From positions 434,001 through 498,000 of the forward strand of contig NZ_JACHNP010000002.1 of NCBI RefSeq assembly GCF_014206815.1: a stretch of 64,000 bases of DNA, given 5' to 3'. A program made the translations under genes and the position numbers. This document shows, one piece after another, positions 34,865 to 44,116 of the stretch. Position 1 is the stretch's first letter, and every line of letters begins with the position of its first letter. The DNA comes from Xanthomonas sp. F10. GTDB taxonomy: Bacteria > Pseudomonadota > Gammaproteobacteria > Xanthomonadales > Xanthomonadaceae. The notes beneath the pieces are model-generated. The model made no database searches, was not told the origin of the DNA, and saw only the letters and a program-made list of their open reading frames with translations.

Positions 34865-37564
34865 ATGCCACATGTCGCCCGCTCCCGTTCGCATTGTTGT
34901 CCCCTGTCCGCCCTCGCCAGCGCCATCGCGCTCGGCCTGCTCAGCGCCGCTGCGCAGGCGCAGGAAGCGCCCGCATCCGACGCGGTCTCCCAGCTCGATA
35001 CGGTGACCGTCACCAGTTCCTACCAGAAGAGCCTGATCACCGCGCTGGACAACAAACGCACCGACGCACGCATGACCGACGGCATCTCCTCGGAGGACAT
35101 CGGCAAGTTCCCGGCCGAGAACATCGCCGAGGCGATCCAGCGCATTCCCGGCGTGCAGATCTCCACCATCAACGGGCGCGGGTCGACCATCAGCATCCGC
35201 GGCCTGGGTCCCCAGTATTCGGCGACCACCATCAACGGCCAGACCATCAAGAGCGCCGATTTCACCGACGGTTTCCGCTACGACATCATCCAGCCGGAAG
35301 TGGCTGCGGCGATCCAGGTGATCAAGTCGCCGTCGGCGGACATGGATGCCGGCGGGCTCTCGGGCACGGTCAACATCGAGACCACCAAACCGCTGGACTA
35401 CAAGGCGCGCAAGCTGATCTTCTCGGCCAAGGAGCAGTACGCCGAATTCGCCGGCGGCGCGCCGACGCCGAAGGGCGTGCTGACCTACATCGACCAGTTC
35501 CATCTCGCCGACGGCGGCGAACTGGGCGTGTTCGTCAACGCCGGCTACCAGAAGCTCAAGGACCGTGCCGACTACCTGTGGATCGACCGCTGGTACACCC
35601 AGGCCACCGACGACGGCACCCTGTACATCCCGCGCCGTCCGCGCTATCGCTCGATCGAGCGCGAGACCGACCGCAAGATGCTCACCGCCGGGCTGCAGTG
35701 GAAACCCAACGACCGGTTGGAGATGAATCTGACCGCGCTGTATTCGCAGGACAAGACCGACAACGACATGAACCAGTTGGTCTACTCCTTCGATCGCAAC
35801 TTCCTGAGCGTGCTGCAGACCGACGGCCTGACCGCAACCAAGGTGTCGGCCTCCAACTACTGGCTGGAGAACAACCGCCAGCTCGAGCGCCACGATCTGA
35901 CCTCGCAACTGCTGACCTGGGACGCGCGCTGGAAGGGCGACGCGTGGACCTTCAGCGGCGTGGCCAACTACACCGAGGGCAAGACCGACGAGGACGAGCG
36001 CGCGGCGATCCTCGGCCGCAAGCCGAGCGCGACGCTGTTCGACATGTCCAACCCCGGCGCCATCTCGCTGACCACCGATGCCGACGCCACCGACGCCAGC
36101 GCCTGGAACAAGGCCAACCTGGTCCGCGACGAATACCCCAACGGCGCGATCAACGCGCTGCGCAACAAGGAATGGTCGCTGCAGTTCGATGCGGAGAGTT
36201 ACGTCGGCAACGGCTTCCTCGATGCGGTCAAGGTCGGCACCAAGTTCCGCCGCGAGACCTTCGACCGCAACGTCTGGCGCCGCGACTTCCTGTACCTGAT
36301 CAACTCCGGCGCGGTGTCCGGCTACGACATGTTCCCGGAGCTGTCGGCGGCCAGTTCCAACGTCAGCAACTTCCTCGACGGCAACCTGGCCTCGCAGAGC
36401 GACTGGGTGGCGCCGGACGTGTATGCCTACGCCCGGGCCCTGGCCGCCTCCGGCATCACCGTGCCGGTGCTGTTCGCGCCGCAGGCCAGCTACCACATCC
36501 GCAACGACATCTTTTCCGCCTACGCGTTGGCGAAGATCGACACCGACCTCGGCAGCATGCGCCTGCGCGGCAACGTCGGCGTGCGCTACGAGAACACCAA
36601 GCGCACCACCGACACCTACCTGACCACCGCCTCGCAGTACAGCGAGGACGCCAACGAGGTGGTCGGCACCGAGCGCGCCCCGTACGACTACCACAACTGG
36701 CTGCCCAGCCTGAACCTGGTGCTGGACATGCGCGAGGACCTGCTGCTGCGCTTTGCCGCCGGCAAGGTGCTGGTGCGGCCGATCCTGGACAGCAACACCG
36801 CCATCGCCACCACCATCTCCTCCGGCAGCAACACCGGCGGCACCACCACCTACGACGTGGCGCTGGGCCAGACCGACCTGAAGGCGCTGACCGCCGACCA
36901 GGCCGACCTCAGCCTGGAGTGGTACTACGGGCAGGGCGGCGGGCTGACCCTGGCCGGCTTCTGGAAGAACGTCAAGAACGGCACCTTCAACAGCATCGTC
37001 TGCCCGGCCACGTTCAACGGCACGGCGCTGTCCACCAATGGCGCCGGCGACTGCGTGGACGGTGGCGGCAACATCTACGAGATCACCGCCACCCGCAACG
37101 ATCCCAGCAAGGTCAAGATCAAGGGCTACGAACTGGGCTGGACGCAATCCTTCGATGCGTGGCTGCCGATCCAGGGCTTCGGCCTGACTGCCAACTTCAC
37201 CCGGGTGATCCCGCAGCGCGACACCGACTTCAAGATCCGCAACCTGTCGGAGAAGACCTGGAACGCCACCGGCTACTGGGAGAACGCGATGTTCTCCGCG
37301 CGCGTGTCGCTGAACCACCGCAGCGAGTACGAGCAGGACAGCAGCGACAGCTTCTTCGCCCGCGAAGGCCACACCATGAAGGCGCGCACCCAGGTCGACG
37401 CGGTGCTCGGCTACCAGGCCACCGACACGCTCAGCTTCCAGCTCGGCGCGCTCAACCTGACCAACAAGAAGGAAGAGGCGTACAAGGACATCAGCAGCCG
37501 CTGGCAGATGACCGGGGTCACCGGCCGCAGCTTCTACGTGTCGATGCAGTGGGACATCCTGTGA
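34865..37564 (+). CDS. TonB-dependent receptor, TIGR01782 type (first gene of glycan operon)
   Basis: An 899-residue outer-membrane receptor with signal peptide 1-32 (AQA-Q), a TonB-box-like LDTVTVTSS, plug domain (IGKFPAENIAEAIQRIPGVQISTINGRGSTISIRGLGPQYSATTINGQ...) and a barrel that closes with SFYVSMQWDIL. It shares the IGKFPAENIAEA signature with the divergent receptor. Genes for a GH2, a GH89 and an HGSNAT-like protein follow on the same strand, so it probably imports the oligosaccharide they process. Start ATG 34865 is the one giving a regular signal peptide; the long open frame upstream is not translated in character. A hairpin after its stop may separate its expression from GH2. Confidence 0.94.
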   Translation: MPHVARSRSHCCPLSALASAIALGLLSAAAQAQEAPASDAVSQLDTVTVTSSYQKSLITALDNKRTDARMTDGISSEDIGKFPAENIAEAIQRIPGVQISTINGRGSTISIRGLGPQYSATTINGQTIKSADFTDGFRYDIIQPEVAAAIQVIKSPSADMDAGGLSGTVNIETTKPLDYKARKLIFSAKEQYAEFAGGAPTPKGVLTYIDQFHLADGGELGVFVNAGYQKLKDRADYLWIDRWYTQATDDGTLYIPRRPRYRSIERETDRKMLTAGLQWKPNDRLEMNLTALYSQDKTDNDMNQLVYSFDRNFLSVLQTDGLTATKVSASNYWLENNRQLERHDLTSQLLTWDARWKGDAWTFSGVANYTEGKTDEDERAAILGRKPSATLFDMSNPGAISLTTDADATDASAWNKANLVRDEYPNGAINALRNKEWSLQFDAESYVGNGFLDAVKVGTKFRRETFDRNVWRRDFLYLINSGAVSGYDMFPELSAASSNVSNFLDGNLASQSDWVAPDVYAYARALAASGITVPVLFAPQASYHIRNDIFSAYALAKIDTDLGSMRLRGNVGVRYENTKRTTDTYLTTASQYSEDANEVVGTERAPYDYHNWLPSLNLVLDMREDLLLRFAAGKVLVRPILDSNTAIATTISSGSNTGGTTTYDVALGQTDLKALTADQADLSLEWYYGQGGGLTLAGFWKNVKNGTFNSIVCPATFNGTALSTNGAGDCVDGGGNIYEITATRNDPSKVKIKGYELGWTQSFDAWLPIQGFGLTANFTRVIPQRDTDFKIRNLSEKTWNATGYWENAMFSARVSLNHRSEYEQDSSDSFFAREGHTMKARTQVDAVLGYQATDTLSFQLGALNLTNKKEEAYKDISSRWQMTGVTGRSFYVSMQWDIL

Positions 37565-37600
37565 GGGCGGCGCGCGCGCCTGCGGGCTAGCGCGACCCTG

Positions 37601-37625
37601 GCCCGGCGCCGCGGTGGCGCCGGGC
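37601..37625 (+). other. Intercistronic hairpin between receptor and GH2 genes
   Basis: Perfect 10-base arms GCCCGGCGCC (37601-37610) and GGCGCCGGGC (37616-37625) with a GCGGT loop lie 36 bp after the receptor stop and 24 bp before the GH2 start. With no T tract it is more likely an mRNA stability or processing element, a common device for high receptor-to-enzyme ratios, than a terminator. Confidence 0.6.
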
Positions 37626-37649
37626 GGTCGTTCCGATGAGGACAAGCGC

Positions 37650-40532
37650 ATGCAACGAAGAACCTTCCTGGCCGGCAGCGCCGGCGCCGGCCTGCTGCTG
37701 GCGCTGCCACGCGGCAGCCGCGCCGGCCCGGCGGCGTCCGCCGGCCTCGCCGGCGCCGATACCGCGGCGCTGGCGGCCGTGCCAGGGGTGACCCTGGCGG
37801 CCGATCCCGGCCTGTTCTGTCTGGACGAGGGCTGGCGTTTCCACGAGGGCGACATCCCGTTTCCGCCGATCACCGGGCAGGACGCGAGCTACGACAACGC
37901 CAAGGCCGGCAAGGCCTGGGGCGCGGCCGCCGGTGATTTCGACGACAGCCAGTGGCGGCAACTGCGGCTGCCGCACGATTTCGCCATCGAGCAGCCGATC
38001 GAGGCCAGCGCCAATGTGGCGCAGGGCTATCGCCGCCGCGGCATCGCCTGGTACCGGCGCAGCCTGCGGCTGGACGAGGCGCAGCGCGGCAAGGCGCTGG
38101 AACTGCGCCTGGACGGCATCGCCAGTCGCGCCACGGTGTGGGTCAACGGCCTGCTGATGGCGCGCAGCTGGAGCGGCTACGACGGCATCGCCATCGACAT
38201 GACCGCGATCGCGCGCTATGGCCAGGATCTCAACACCATCGCGGTGCGCGTGGACGCCGAGGCGATGGACGGCTGGTGGTACGAAGGTGCCGGGCTCTAC
38301 CGGCATACCTGGCTGGCGGTGCGCGATGCGCTGCATATCGTCGGCGACGGCGTGCATGCGGTGCCGCGTGCCGGGGCCGACGATCGCTGGACGCTGCCGG
38401 TGACGGTCACCGTCGCCAACGTCGGCGAGCACGCCGATGCGGCGCTGCTGGAGGCGGCCCTGTACGACGCCCGAGGCACGGTGGTGGCGCAAGGCAGCAG
38501 CGCGCTGCAGGCCGGCGCGCTGGCGCAAGTGGAGGCCCAGGTCGTGTTGCAGGTCCGTCAGCCGCAGCGTTGGGACGTGGCCGCACCGCATCTGTACCGG
38601 CTCGCGACGGTGCTGCGCAGCGCAGGCCGCGAGCGCGACCGCCGCGAGTGCGCGATCGGCTTCCGCACGCTGCGCTTCGATGCGCAGCAGGGCTTCTTCC
38701 TCAACGAGCGGCCGCTCAAGATCAAGGGCGCCTGCCTGCACCAGGACCATGCCGGGGTCGGCGTGGCGGTGCCGGACAGCCTGCTGGACTTTCGCATCCG
38801 CCGGCTCAAGGCGCTGGGCTGCAACGCGATCCGCCTGCACCATGCCGTGGCCGCCGAACTGCTCGACGTGTGCGATCGCCTGGGCATGCTGGTGATGGCC
38901 GAGAACCGCGTGTTCAATCCTGCCCCGGACTATGCGGCGCAACTGCGCTGGCTGGTGCGCCGCGACCGCAACCGCGCCTGTGTGTTCCTGTGGTCGGTAT
39001 TCAACGAAGAGCCGATGCAGGGCACCGCCGCCGGCTATGAAATGGTGCGCCGTGCGGTGGCGCTGGTGCGCGAACTCGACGACAGCCGCCCGGTGACCGC
39101 GGCGATGAACGACGGCATGCTGACCCAGCGCAACGCGTCCCATGCGGTGGATGTGGTCGGCTTCAACTACCGCCAGTTCAACTACGACCGGGTGCATGCG
39201 GCGATGCCGCATACACCACTGCTGTCCAGCGAGGACACCAGTGCGTTCCAGACCCGCGGCGCCTGGTTCACCGACATGGAGGCGCACGTCATCGCCGAGG
39301 ACGATTCGGTCGCTGCGCCCTGGGGCAACACGCATCGCACGTCCTGGAAATTGATCGACGAGCGGCCCTACCTGGCCGGCAGCTTCGTCTGGACCGGCTT
39401 CGACTATCGCGGCGAGCCGACCCCGTTCGAATGGCCATCGGTGTCCTCGTTCTTCGGCATCATGGATCTGTGCGGCTTCCCGAAGGGCGCCTACTGGCTG
39501 CGCCAGGCGCAGTGGATCGACGAGGCGCCGGTGCTGCAGCTGCTGCCGCACTGGAACTGGCCGGGCCGCGAGGGCACGCCGATCAAGGTGATGGCGTTCT
39601 GCAACGCGCAGCAGGTGGAGCTGTGGCTCAACGGCCGCTCGCAGGGGCGGCAGGCGGTGGACCGGATCGCGATGAACACCTGGCAGGTCGTGTACGCGCC
39701 CGGCGTGCTGGAAGCGGTGGCGTATCGCGACGGGCGCGAGGTGGCGCGGCAGCGGGTGCAGACGGTCGGCGCAGCGGTCGCGCTGCGGCTGACCCCGGAC
39801 CGCCCGCGCATGCGCGGCGATGGCCGCGACGCGCAACCGATCACGCTGGAAGCGGTGGACGCGCAGGGCCGTCACGTGCCGTTCGCCGATGCGCAGATCG
39901 CGCTGCAGCTCGACGGCGGGCGCCTGCTCGGCGTCGGCAACGGCGACCCGAACCGGCATGCGCCCGACAACGTGCCGCAGGTGCAGTTGTTCAACGGCCT
40001 GGCGCAGGCCATCGTCGAGGCCGGCAGCGATCGCCGTCGGCTACGCATCGTGGCAAGCGCGCCTGCCTTGCGTGCGGCGCAGGCAAATATCACGCTGGAC
40101 GCGGCGCCGCCGCCGTTGTCGTTGCCGCCGGCTGCCGCGGCGATGGTGGTGGGCGGCTGGCGGCACACCCTGCCGTTCGCCACCCCGCCGGATCCGGCGC
40201 TGCCGCGCGCACCCAACGACAACAACAGCTGGAGCTTCTGCCAGCCGGGCAACCTGGAGACGCGCGCCGAGCGCGATGGCTATGTGCTGTACCGAACCAC
40301 GTTCACGCCCTGGGCCGGGATCCAGCAGCGCGGCGGCCGCGTGCGGCTCGGCCGCGCGACCGGCGCGGTGCAGGTGTATCTGGACCGGCAGCGGGTGGCC
40401 GACGTGGCGGCGGGGCAGCCGGTGTCCCTGCGGCTGTCGCCGGCGTCCGGCGAACGGGTGCTGGCCGTGGTGATGCAGGTGACGGCCGGGACGCCTTTCG
40501 GCTTCGACGATGTCGCGACAGTGGAGTATTGA
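37650..40532 (+). CDS. Tat-exported glycoside hydrolase family 2 (beta-galactosidase-like)
   Basis: A 960-residue enzyme exported by the Tat system (MQRRTFLAGSAGAGLLLALP). GH2 layout: sugar-binding jelly roll (about 60-230), immunoglobulin-like domain, TIM barrel from about 345 with acid/base Glu453 in FLWSVFNEEP and nucleophile Glu528 in PLLSSEDTSAF, then DUF4982/C5-type beta domains (VELWLNGRSQG..., QALDAQG...) and an extra C-terminal sandwich. This domain order is typical of beta-galactosidases from Bacteroidetes and xanthomonads; beta-mannosidase or beta-glucuronidase activity cannot be ruled out. Start 37650 places the twin arginines at residues 3-4. GH89 begins 4 bp after its stop. Confidence 0.9.
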   Translation: MQRRTFLAGSAGAGLLLALPRGSRAGPAASAGLAGADTAALAAVPGVTLAADPGLFCLDEGWRFHEGDIPFPPITGQDASYDNAKAGKAWGAAAGDFDDSQWRQLRLPHDFAIEQPIEASANVAQGYRRRGIAWYRRSLRLDEAQRGKALELRLDGIASRATVWVNGLLMARSWSGYDGIAIDMTAIARYGQDLNTIAVRVDAEAMDGWWYEGAGLYRHTWLAVRDALHIVGDGVHAVPRAGADDRWTLPVTVTVANVGEHADAALLEAALYDARGTVVAQGSSALQAGALAQVEAQVVLQVRQPQRWDVAAPHLYRLATVLRSAGRERDRRECAIGFRTLRFDAQQGFFLNERPLKIKGACLHQDHAGVGVAVPDSLLDFRIRRLKALGCNAIRLHHAVAAELLDVCDRLGMLVMAENRVFNPAPDYAAQLRWLVRRDRNRACVFLWSVFNEEPMQGTAAGYEMVRRAVALVRELDDSRPVTAAMNDGMLTQRNASHAVDVVGFNYRQFNYDRVHAAMPHTPLLSSEDTSAFQTRGAWFTDMEAHVIAEDDSVAAPWGNTHRTSWKLIDERPYLAGSFVWTGFDYRGEPTPFEWPSVSSFFGIMDLCGFPKGAYWLRQAQWIDEAPVLQLLPHWNWPGREGTPIKVMAFCNAQQVELWLNGRSQGRQAVDRIAMNTWQVVYAPGVLEAVAYRDGREVARQRVQTVGAAVALRLTPDRPRMRGDGRDAQPITLEAVDAQGRHVPFADAQIALQLDGGRLLGVGNGDPNRHAPDNVPQVQLFNGLAQAIVEAGSDRRRLRIVASAPALRAAQANITLDAAPPPLSLPPAAAAMVVGGWRHTLPFATPPDPALPRAPNDNNSWSFCQPGNLETRAERDGYVLYRTTFTPWAGIQQRGGRVRLGRATGAVQVYLDRQRVADVAAGQPVSLRLSPASGERVLAVVMQVTAGTPFGFDDVATVEY

Positions 40533-40536
40533 GCCA

Positions 40537-42894
40537 ATGAACCATGTTTTCCGCCAGATCTTCCCGCATGGCCTTGCCGGGCTGCGCCGCCTCCGGGCGG
40601 CGTCGGGACGCGCGCATGTGGTGCTGTTGCTGCTGGCCTGTGCGCTGCTGGCGCCGATCGCTGTTGCCGCGCCCGCGCAGGACACGCAGGGCGGCGCCGC
40701 ACGCGAGGTGCTGCTGCGCACGCTTGGCCCACGCGCGGCCGAGCTGCAGCTGCAACGGCAACCGCGCGGCCGCGGCAACGACTGGTACCAGGTGACCGCC
40801 GAGGCCGGCGCGCTGCGCGTGTCCGGGTCCTCGGAGGTGGCGCTGGCACACGGTGCATACAGCTATCTGCAGTCGATCGGCGCGGCGTCGGTGAGCTGGG
40901 AAGGCAGCCGCGTGGCACTGCCGGCGGCGTATGCCGACGCCCACGGTCCACGCGTGGCCACGCCGTTCGCGCACCGCGCCTATCTCAACGTCTGCACCTA
41001 CGGCTACACCACGCCGTGGTGGGACTGGGCGCGCTGGGAGCGCGAGCTCGACTGGATGGCGCTGCACGGCATCGACATGCCGCTGGCGATGGAAGGCCAG
41101 GAGTACGTGTGGCAGGCGCTGTGGCGCGAGTTCGGCGTCGCCGATGCCGACCTGGCGCAGTACTTCTCCGGCCCGGCGTTCGCGCCATGGCAGCGCATGG
41201 GCAACATCGAGGGCTACGATGCGCCGCTGCCGCAGCAGTGGATCGAGGACAAGCACGCGCTGCAGCTGCGCATCCTGCAGCGCATGCGCGCGCTGGGCAT
41301 GAAGCCGGTGCTGCCGGCCTTCGCCGGCTATGTGCCGAAGGCGTTCGCGCAGACGCATCCGCAGGCGCGGATCTACCGCATGCGCGCCTGGGAGGGCTTC
41401 CACGAGACCTACTGGCTGGATCCGGCCGATCCGCTGTTCGCGCAGATCGCGCAGCGCTTCATCCAGCTCTACGACCGCACCTACGGCAAGGGCACCTATT
41501 ACCTGGCCGATGCGTTCAACGAGATGCTGCCGCCGATCGCCGCCGACGGCAGCGACGCGCGCCTGGCCAGCTACGGCGACAGCACCGCCAACTCCGCCAA
41601 GACCAAGCCGCCCGAGGTGCCGCCGGCGCAGCGCGACAAGCGCCTGGCCGAGTACGGCCGCGCGCTGTACGCCTCGATCCACCGCGCCAACCCGGATGCG
41701 GTGTGGGTGATGCAGGGCTGGCTGTTCGGCGCCGACCGCCACTTCTGGACGCCGCAGGCGATCGCCGCATTCCTGCGCGAGGTGCCCAACGACAAATTGC
41801 TGGTGCTGGATATCGGCAACGACCGCTACCCCGGCACCTGGAAGCTGTCCGACGCGTTCGACGGCAAGCAGTGGATCTACGGCTACGTACACAACTACGG
41901 CGGCAGCAATCCGGTGTACGGCGACCTGGCGTTCTACCGCGAGGACCTGCGCACGCTGCTCGCCGACAAGGACAAGCAGCAACTGGTCGGCTTCGGCGCC
42001 TTCCCGGAGGGGCTGCACACCACCTCGGTGGTCTACGAGTACATGTACGCACTGGCCTGGGGCGCACAGCAGCGCCCGCTGCAGGACTGGCTCGACGACT
42101 ACACCCGCGCCCGCTACGGGCACACCTCGCCGGCCTTGCGCGCGGCCTGGGACGACCTGCAGGCGTCGGTGCTGTCGACCCGCTACTGGACACCGCGCTG
42201 GTGGCGCAGCCGTGCCGGCGCCTACCTGTTGTTCAAGCGGCCGACGCTGGACATCGGCGAGTTCGAGGGCGCGCCCGGCGATCCGCCGCGGCTGCGCCGC
42301 GCCTTGCAGCAGTTGCTGGCGCTGGCGCCGGAGTACGCCGACGCGCCGCTGTACCGCTACGACCTGGTCGACTTCGCCCGCCACTACGCCACCGGTCGCG
42401 TGGACGTGCAGTTGCAGCAGGCCGTGGCCGCGTACCGGCGTGGCGACGTTGCGGCCGGCGACGCCGCGGTCGCGCGCGTGCGAGATGCGGTGATGCAACT
42501 CGACCGTCTGGTCGGCGGCCAGCAGGACACCTTGTCGAGCTGGCTCGACGCGGCGGCCGGTTACGCCAAGACCCCGCAGGACGCGGCCTACTACCGGCGC
42601 GACGCCAAGGCGCAGGTCAGCGTGTGGGGCGGCGAGGGCAATCTCGGCGACTACGCCTCCAAGGCCTGGCAGGGCATGTACGCCGACTACTACCTGCCAC
42701 GCTGGACCTTGGCGCTGCAGATGCTGCGGGAAGCGGCGGTCGCCGGCGGCAGCGTGGACGAGGCGCACTTGCAGCAGCGGCTGCGCGACTGGGAGCGGGA
42801 CTGGGTGGTGCGCGACACGGCCTACCTGCGGCAGGCGCCGGCCGATCCGGTCGCCGCGGTGCGCACGCTGCTGCAACAAGTGGATGCGCCATGA
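40537..42894 (+). CDS. GH89 alpha-N-acetylglucosaminidase (NAGLU family)
   Basis: A 785-residue exported enzyme (signal anchor-like segment about 27-46 ending AVAA) that releases terminal alpha-linked GlcNAc. It has the GH89 fold: N-terminal domain, then a TIM barrel with YLNVCTYGYTTPWWDWARWERELDWMALHGID, MPLAMEGQEYVWQ and DLAQYFSGPAFAPWQRMGNI. The two catalytic glutamates are Glu329 in YLADAFNEMLPP and Glu491 in GFGAFPEGLHTT, matching human NAGLU Glu316 and Glu446. The C-terminal helical domain completes the active site. Start follows the GH2 stop by 4 bp; the acetyltransferase gene overlaps its stop as ATGA. Mammalian members act on heparan sulfate; the plant- or microbe-derived substrate here is unknown. 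Confidence 0.94.
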   Translation: MNHVFRQIFPHGLAGLRRLRAASGRAHVVLLLLACALLAPIAVAAPAQDTQGGAAREVLLRTLGPRAAELQLQRQPRGRGNDWYQVTAEAGALRVSGSSEVALAHGAYSYLQSIGAASVSWEGSRVALPAAYADAHGPRVATPFAHRAYLNVCTYGYTTPWWDWARWERELDWMALHGIDMPLAMEGQEYVWQALWREFGVADADLAQYFSGPAFAPWQRMGNIEGYDAPLPQQWIEDKHALQLRILQRMRALGMKPVLPAFAGYVPKAFAQTHPQARIYRMRAWEGFHETYWLDPADPLFAQIAQRFIQLYDRTYGKGTYYLADAFNEMLPPIAADGSDARLASYGDSTANSAKTKPPEVPPAQRDKRLAEYGRALYASIHRANPDAVWVMQGWLFGADRHFWTPQAIAAFLREVPNDKLLVLDIGNDRYPGTWKLSDAFDGKQWIYGYVHNYGGSNPVYGDLAFYREDLRTLLADKDKQQLVGFGAFPEGLHTTSVVYEYMYALAWGAQQRPLQDWLDDYTRARYGHTSPALRAAWDDLQASVLSTRYWTPRWWRSRAGAYLLFKRPTLDIGEFEGAPGDPPRLRRALQQLLALAPEYADAPLYRYDLVDFARHYATGRVDVQLQQAVAAYRRGDVAAGDAAVARVRDAVMQLDRLVGGQQDTLSSWLDAAAGYAKTPQDAAYYRRDAKAQVSVWGGEGNLGDYASKAWQGMYADYYLPRWTLALQMLREAAVAGGSVDEAHLQQRLRDWERDWVVRDTAYLRQAPADPVAAVRTLLQQVDAP

Positions 42895-44045
42895 GCGCCG
42901 CGTCCGTCCGCCTTCCCGCCGCGGCGCCGTCGCGCGAACGCTTCCTGTCGCTGGACGTGTTCCGCGGCCTGACCATCTTCCTGATGATCCTGGTCAACAC
43001 GCCGGGCGCCGGGGCCGATGCGTTCGTGCAGTTGCGGCACGCGCCGTGGTTCGGCTTCACCGCCGCCGACCTGGTGTTCCCGTCGTTCCTGTTCGCCGTC
43101 GGCAACGCGATGAGTTTCGCGCTGGACCGCGGCCAGCCGCTCGGCGCCTTCCTGCGCCGGGTCGGCAAGCGCAGCGCACTGATCTTCCTGCTCGGCTTCC
43201 TGATGTACTGGTTTCCGTTCGTGCACCAGGGCGCCGACGGCCACTGGAGCGTCACCGCGATCGACCAGACCCGGGTGCCCGGCGTGCTGCAGCGCATCGC
43301 GCTGTGCTACGCGCTGGCCGCGCTGCTGTGCCGCTGGCTGTCGCCGCGCGGCCTGCTGGGCATGTGCGTGGCGCTGCTGCTCGGCTACTGGGGTGCGTTG
43401 TACCTGTGGGGCCAGCCGGGCGCGGAACTGAGCAAGCTCGGCAATGCCGGCACGCGGCTGGACCTGTGGCTGCTGGACCCGGCGCAGCTGTACCGCAAGG
43501 ACGGCGGGTTCGATCCCGAAGGTCTGCTCGGCACGCTGCCGGCCACGGTCAATGTCATTGCCGGCTACCTGACCGGGGTGTACGTGCGCCGTGTCGGCAA
43601 GCAGGCACGCACGGTGCGCTGGCTGCTGCTGGCCGGTGTCGCGCTGGTCCTGCTGGCGCTGGCCTGGCAGCCCTGGTTCCCGCTGGCCAAGAAGCTGTGG
43701 ACCGGCTCGTTCGTGCTGCTGACCGTGGGCCTGGACCTGCTGTTGCTGGGCGCGTTGTTGTGGGCGATCGAGATACGCGGCTGGCAGGCCGGCAGCGGCT
43801 TCTTCACCGTGCTAGGGCGCAATCCGCTGGCGATTTACCTGTTCTCCGAACTGTTTGTGGTCTGCCTGCGGCTGGTCCCGGCCGGCGCCAGCGGCATGGA
43901 CCTGTACCAGTGGCTGGGCGTGGAGGTGTTCCAGCGGCTGCTGCCCGGCCCCTGGGGCAGCCTGGCCTGTGCGCTGGCCTACACCCTGCTGTGCTGGGCG
44001 GTGGGCTGGTGGATGGACCGGCGAAGGCTGTACCTGCGGCTGTGA
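42891..44045 (+). CDS. HGSNAT-like membrane acetyltransferase (DUF1624/DUF5009)
   Basis: A 384-residue polytopic inner-membrane protein of about ten helices. RFLSLDVFRGLTIFLMILVNTPG and RHAPWFGFTAADLVFPSFLFAVG align with the start of human heparan-alpha-glucosaminide N-acetyltransferase; the histidine of the RHAPW motif (His50) corresponds to the human catalytic His269. The human enzyme carries acetyl from cytosolic acetyl-CoA across the membrane to the amino group of terminal alpha-glucosamine, making the substrate for NAGLU. Here the gene is translationally coupled to the NAGLU homologue. A periplasmic acetylation role is inferred. The family also includes proteins of unknown function next to other glycosidases. 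Confidence 0.87.
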   Translation: MSAASVRLPAAAPSRERFLSLDVFRGLTIFLMILVNTPGAGADAFVQLRHAPWFGFTAADLVFPSFLFAVGNAMSFALDRGQPLGAFLRRVGKRSALIFLLGFLMYWFPFVHQGADGHWSVTAIDQTRVPGVLQRIALCYALAALLCRWLSPRGLLGMCVALLLGYWGALYLWGQPGAELSKLGNAGTRLDLWLLDPAQLYRKDGGFDPEGLLGTLPATVNVIAGYLTGVYVRRVGKQARTVRWLLLAGVALVLLALAWQPWFPLAKKLWTGSFVLLTVGLDLLLLGALLWAIEIRGWQAGSGFFTVLGRNPLAIYLFSELFVVCLRLVPAGASGMDLYQWLGVEVFQRLLPGPWGSLACALAYTLLCWAVGWWMDRRRLYLRL

Positions 44046-44065
44046 CCCGGCGTGCACGGACCGCA

Positions 44066-44088
44066 AATTGGTACTATATTGGACATAA
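44066..44088. promoter_or_regulatory. AT-rich candidate operator/promoter before nagQ
   Basis: AATTGGTACTATATTGGACA stands out in a GC-rich gap 30-50 bp before the chosen nagQ start. The ATTGGTA part resembles one half of GntR/NagR (DasR, YvoA) sites of the TGGTATAGACCA type, suggesting autoregulation by NagQ and an internal promoter. The other half-site is imperfect. Confidence 0.4.
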
Positions 44089-44116
44089 CGAATTCATGCG
44101 GACTGGAGAGCGCGCC

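Noticed and set aside
34736-37873. 1045-codon antisense frame over the right-hand receptor
   Set aside because: Val/Gly/Arg/Gln-rich shadow of a receptor gene with clear plug and barrel motifs on the plus strand.
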